DNA of 64,000 bases, taken from contig NZ_JBLWFT010000004.1 in NCBI RefSeq assembly GCF_048323695.1, forward strand, positions 1 to 64,000. The letters are read 5' to 3'. This document shows positions 60,994-64,000 of the stretch, piece by piece; positions within the stretch are counted from its first letter, which is position 1; each line of letters opens with the position of its first letter. Source of the DNA: Aquisalimonas sp007126095. GTDB lineage: Bacteria > Pseudomonadota > Gammaproteobacteria > Nitrococcales > Aquisalimonadaceae. The notes under the pieces are model-generated. The model was given only the letters and a program-made list of their open reading frames with translations. It made no database searches and was not told where the DNA came from. The position numbers and the translations under genes were made by a program.

Positions 60994-62094
60994 CTACAGA
61001 CGCATGGGCATGACGACGTAGCGATAACGGCCATCATCCGGGTCTTCGACCACAGTGCTGCTGTTGGAGTCCACCAGACCCATCTGGATCCGATCTCCGT
61101 CGATGGCGTTCAGCGCGTCGAGCAGGTAACTAGCGTTGAAACCGATCTCCATCCCCTCGGCCTGGTAATCCACACCCAGTTCCTCATCAGCCTGCTCCTG
61201 CTCGGGATTGTTCGACTGGATCCGCAGCTGCTCGGGTTCCAGCATGAACCGCACCCCCCGATACTTCTCGTTCGAGAGAATGGATGCCCGGACCAGCGCC
61301 TGGCGCAACGGCTCCCGGTCCGTTTGCATGATCCGGTCTTCCACCGTCGGGATAACCCGCTGGTAATCCGGGAACCGCCCGTCAATCAACTTCGAGGTGA
61401 ACCGCAGCTCCGGCAGGGTGACACGGATGTGGTTACCGCCCAGCTCCACCCGAACCTGTTCATCCGTATCGTCCAGCAGGCGCAGCAGCTCCTGCACCCC
61501 CTTGCGCGGAACGATCACCTGGGACGGTTCGTCCGCGGCAACATCGCCCTCGAGCTCTCCAAGCGCCAACCGATGGCCATCCGTCGCGACCGCCCGGAGC
61601 CGTCCCGGCTCCAGCTCGAGCAACAATCCGTTGAGATAGTAACGGACGTCCTGCAGTGCCATGGAGAAGTGCGTTTTCTCGATCAGCTTGCGCAGTTCGG
61701 GCTGGGGCAGGAGCAGAGGCCGGGTATCACCGATATCTTCCACGGTTGGGAATTCCGTGGCGGGAAGGGTTGCCAGTGTGAAACGGCTGCGCTCAGCCGT
61801 AATCACCGCCCGATCGCCGTCCAGATTGATGGAAACCTCTGCGCCTTCCGGCAGGTTCCGCATGATATCCATCAGCTTGCGTGCCGGCAGCGTGATCTGA
61901 CCGGGTTCTTCGACGCCGGTGCTGGTCCGTGCCACCAGTTCCACTTCAAGGTCCGTGGCCGTCAATGCGATGCCCTGCTCGTCGGCAACCAGGAGGACAT
62001 TCCCGAGGACCGGAAGGGTTTGCCTGCGTTCGACGACGCCAATGACGGACTGCAGTGGCCGGAGCAGCGCTTCTCGTTGGAGCTTGATCTTCAT
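60994..62094 (-). CDS. dnaN: DNA polymerase III beta subunit (sliding clamp)
   Basis: The processivity clamp, 366 residues, the same as E. coli. MKIKLQREALLRPLQSVIGVVERRQTLPVL opens it (in part), and the C-terminus ends YRYVVMPMRL as in the family. The ATG at 62094 is preferred over the GTG 12 bp upstream; AGGTGG lies 9 bp before it. It lies between dnaA and recF. Confidence 0.98.
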   Translation of the reverse strand: MKIKLQREALLRPLQSVIGVVERRQTLPVLGNVLLVADEQGIALTATDLEVELVARTSTGVEEPGQITLPARKLMDIMRNLPEGAEVSINLDGDRAVITAERSRFTLATLPATEFPTVEDIGDTRPLLLPQPELRKLIEKTHFSMALQDVRYYLNGLLLELEPGRLRAVATDGHRLALGELEGDVAADEPSQVIVPRKGVQELLRLLDDTDEQVRVELGGNHIRVTLPELRFTSKLIDGRFPDYQRVIPTVEDRIMQTDREPLRQALVRASILSNEKYRGVRFMLEPEQLRIQSNNPEQEQADEELGVDYQAEGMEIGFNASYLLDALNAIDGDRIQMGLVDSNSSTVVEDPDDGRYRYVVMPMRL

Positions 62095-62224
62095 GTCAGT
62101 GTCCACCTGGTCATAATTACTATCTTTTCTTTACCTAAAGAACCTGTTGTTGTTATTACGGCTGCCCCGGATTGTGGGCAACCAGGTAATCACCCTGCAA
62201 GTCAGTTACTTGTTTCGTGTTCCC

Positions 62225-62260
62225 GGCTGTATGGAACGGTGCACATACAACCGTACAGCC
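62225..62260. other. Inverted repeat in the dnaA-dnaN gap
   Basis: GGCTGTA (62225-62231) and TACAGCC (62254-62260) form 7-bp arms around a 22-base loop, in an otherwise AT-richer gap that also carries DnaA boxes. It may be a dnaA-dnaN attenuator or an origin-related fold; no T-run follows. Confidence 0.35.
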
Positions 62261-62271
62261 TGGAGACAACC

Positions 62272-62326
62272 TGTGGACAAATCGGGCTGGTTATCGCCGG
62301 CAAAAGTTGTTCCCAGGTTATCCACA
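62272..62326. other. DnaA boxes between dnaA and dnaN
   Basis: A perfect TTATCCACA (62318-62326) touches the end of dnaA. TGTGGACAA (62272-62280), the reverse complement of TTGTCCACA, is one base off. A third, weak TTATCGCCG is at 62290. A 50-bp AT-rich run (62110-62160) lies in the same gap. The dnaA-dnaN gap can act as part of the origin in Pseudomonas relatives. Confidence 0.7.
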
Positions 62327-63661
62327 TCAAGTTGTTAGGGTTCTCAACAGGTTTCCAAAGTCCTCGTCAATGCGACTGTCGCCCTGGCGCAGCTCCTCCA
62401 CCTTACGGCACGCGTGCAGCACCGTGGTGTGATCCCGCCCACCGAATGCGTCACCGATCTCGGGCAGGCTGTGGCTGGTCAGTTCCTTCGCCAGAGCCAT
62501 CGCCACCTGCCTGGGCCGCGTGATCGAACGGCTGCGGCGTTTCGAGAGCAGATCCGCGACCCGGATCTTGTAATACTCCGCCACGGTCTTCTGGATGTTC
62601 TCCACCGTGACCAGCTTGTCCTGCAGCGCCAGCAGATCCTTGAGCGCTTCCTTGGTGAAATCGAGGGTGATGGCCTGGCCGGTGAACTGCGCATTGGCGA
62701 CCACCCGCTTCAGCGCGCCTTCCAGTTCGCGGATGTTCGACCAGATGCGTTTGGCGATGAAGAAGGCAACCTCATCGGGCAACTCGACGCCGTCCTGACT
62801 CGCCTTGCTCATGAGGATCGCGACCCGGGTTTCCAGCTCCGGCGGTTCGATGGCGACGGTGAGCCCCCAACCGAACCGCGACTTCAGGCGTTCCTCCAGA
62901 CCGTCCACCTCCTTGGGGTAACGGTCACACGTGAGCACGACCTGCTGCTGTCCTTCCAGCAGTGCGTTGAACGTGTGGAAGAACTCCTCCTGGGAGCGCT
63001 CCTTGCGGGCAAAGAACTGAATGTCGTCGATCAGCAACGCATCGGCGCCACGGTAGTGTCGTTTGAACTCGTTGATGGCGTTGTGCTGCAACGCCTTGAC
63101 CATATCCCCCACGAAGCGCTCCGAATGGAGATACAGCACTTTCGCTCCGGGGCGGTCGCGGAGGATCAGGTTGCCGACGGCATGCATCAGATGGGTCTTG
63201 CCGAGCCCGACACCGCCGTAGAGGAACAGCGGGTTGTAGGCGGCACCGGGGTTACCGGCGACCTGTGTGCACGCCGCCCGCGCCAACTGGTTGGATTTAC
63301 CCTCGACGAATGTGTCGAACGTAAACTTGGGGTTGATATTGCTGCTGGCCGGTGTCCGTGTCTGCTCCTGGCGCGGCTGGCTGCCGGTACGGCTGGTGGT
63401 CTGGACGGCCGGCGCCGCCTGACTGCCGATTTCCAGCACCACTTCACGCAGTCCGGGCCCGTCGGATGCCGTAATCAGGCTCCTGATCCGGTCCAGAAAA
63501 TGGTCGCGGACCCAGTCCATGACGAACCGGTTCGGGGCGAGCAACCGGAGCTGGCCCTGTTCTTCCACGGCCTGCAGGGGGCGGATCCAGGTGTTGAGTT
63601 GCTGCTCCGGGATCTCGCCTTCCAGCCGCGAGAGACAATAATTCCACGCTGAGTTGCCCAC
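62327..63661 (-). CDS. dnaA: Replication initiator DnaA
   Basis: Opens the origin and loads DnaB. Domain I begins AWNYCLSRLEGEIPEQQLNTWIRP (in part); a variable domain II follows. The AAA+ domain III has GGVGLGKTH and LIDDIQFF; domain IV has the DNA-binding signature GGRDHTTVLHACRKVE. The GTG at 63661 gives 444 residues and places the start just before domain I, preceded by TTGGGGG. The frame stays open 198 bp further upstream, but that part has no family likeness. Start choice is moderate in certainty. Confidence 0.95.
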   Translation of the reverse strand: MGNSAWNYCLSRLEGEIPEQQLNTWIRPLQAVEEQGQLRLLAPNRFVMDWVRDHFLDRIRSLITASDGPGLREVVLEIGSQAAPAVQTTSRTGSQPRQEQTRTPASSNINPKFTFDTFVEGKSNQLARAACTQVAGNPGAAYNPLFLYGGVGLGKTHLMHAVGNLILRDRPGAKVLYLHSERFVGDMVKALQHNAINEFKRHYRGADALLIDDIQFFARKERSQEEFFHTFNALLEGQQQVVLTCDRYPKEVDGLEERLKSRFGWGLTVAIEPPELETRVAILMSKASQDGVELPDEVAFFIAKRIWSNIRELEGALKRVVANAQFTGQAITLDFTKEALKDLLALQDKLVTVENIQKTVAEYYKIRVADLLSKRRSRSITRPRQVAMALAKELTSHSLPEIGDAFGGRDHTTVLHACRKVEELRQGDSRIDEDFGNLLRTLTT

Positions 63662-64000
63662 GAGTGGCCCCCAATACAGGCAGTCGGATGTCGAGTAAGG
63701 TTCAGGAATCGTGACCCCTCCAGGCGTTGCCGGGCGCTTCCCGGCTGCACGCCGCTGGGGGGTGCAAAGACGTGCTCCATTCCGCACGGTACCACGGCGG
63801 GCGATGCCCTGTTCCGACGGTCGTCGGCCGTCTTCTGAATCTCCGAAGTCTATACCCACAGCCGGACTCTATCCACAACGCGAACACGCTCGGGGATGAG
63901 TGGCAGGTAATTGCCCGCGGCGTGAGGGCTTGGGCGCGACTTTCGTTGACACGGACCGGCCACAGCGGTAAATTCGCCGGCTCGATTTCCGCCGTATCCA
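63662..64000. other. Origin-side region upstream of dnaA
   Basis: A 339-bp stretch with no supported gene. It holds CTATCCACA (63869-63877), one base from a DnaA box, a weaker TATACCCACA (63851-63860), and at the far right a plus-strand promoter (63946-63974). In gammaproteobacteria the rpmH-rnpA genes lie on the other side of the origin from dnaA, so the window probably stops just before rpmH. An origin here is likely but not proved. Confidence 0.6.
63946..63974 (+). promoter_or_regulatory. Strong sigma-70 promoter reading out of the window
   Basis: TTGACA (63946-63951), a 17-bp spacer and TAAATT (63969-63974), the best -35/-10 pair in the window. It points right, towards the expected rpmH-rnpA operon beyond the window, with no gene before position 64000. 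Confidence 0.75.

Overview
The window is about 64 kb of GC-rich chromosomal DNA from a gammaproteobacterium, most like a halophilic or sulfur-bacterium relative of the Ectothiorhodospiraceae/Chromatiales group. The placement is inferred from gene order (glyQ-glyS-gmhB-plsC next to gyrB-recF-dnaN-dnaA; argH divergent from an AlgZ/AlgR pair followed by hemCDXY; ubiE-ubiJ-ubiB), acid-rich proteins and strong GC bias. I cannot name the genus. Almost all of it is ordinary, tightly packed core genome. I see no rRNA, tRNA, insertion sequence, prophage or CRISPR array.

Layout. 0.2-2.8 kb: cobyric acid synthase and a ketoacyl-synthase-III-like protein with an altered catalytic triad. 2.9-7.3 kb: an accessory-looking cluster built around an ECF sigma factor and an RsrA-like zinc anti-sigma factor. 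Two paralogous ArsM-like methyltransferases flank this pair, one fused to a MerC-like membrane domain. A secreted cupin and a DedA/VTT-like membrane protein complete the divergent arm, which begins at an ECF-type promoter motif. This is the best candidate for an undescribed system. 7.3-18.3 kb: a hydrolase with a histone-H1-like tail and a partner protein of unknown function, the giant NAD-glutamate dehydrogenase, a YbfF-like esterase, malic enzyme and a quinone oxidoreductase. 18.3-26.8 kb: hemY-hemX-hemD-hemC, AlgR/AlgZ-like two-component system, argH, carboxylesterase. 26.9-37.4 kb: lptM-lysA-dapF-DUF484-xerC, heat-shock protease hslVU, DUF971, ubiquinone genes ubiE-ubiJ-ubiB, acyl-CoA thioesterase. 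37.5-45.5 kb: a small secreted protein, motA/motB stator, envC-ctpA-polysaccharide deacetylase (cell division and envelope), rhodanese-secB-gpsA, trmL. 45.8-51.7 kb: acetoacetyl-CoA reductase, then nitrogen control: ntrB-ntrC, a DUF4124 protein, and glnA with a readable sigma-54 promoter and two NtrC enhancer sites. 51.5-57.4 kb: TusA plus a PP-loop sulfurtransferase-like protein, glycyl-tRNA synthetase subunits, heptose bisphosphatase, PlsC. 57.4-64 kb: gyrB, recF, dnaN and dnaA on the minus strand, with three parS sites and several DnaA boxes, so the right end lies beside the chromosome origin.

How the parts work together. ntrBC and glnA form a complete nitrogen circuit, with NtrC-type sites upstream of both. 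The replication block carries ParB loading sites inside and beside recF. A dispersed GGTGGACC palindrome family sits in intergenic gaps at three places. The sigma/anti-sigma cluster looks like a self-contained stress regulon that could sense thiol-reactive or metalloid stress and methylate or export the agent; that function is inference.
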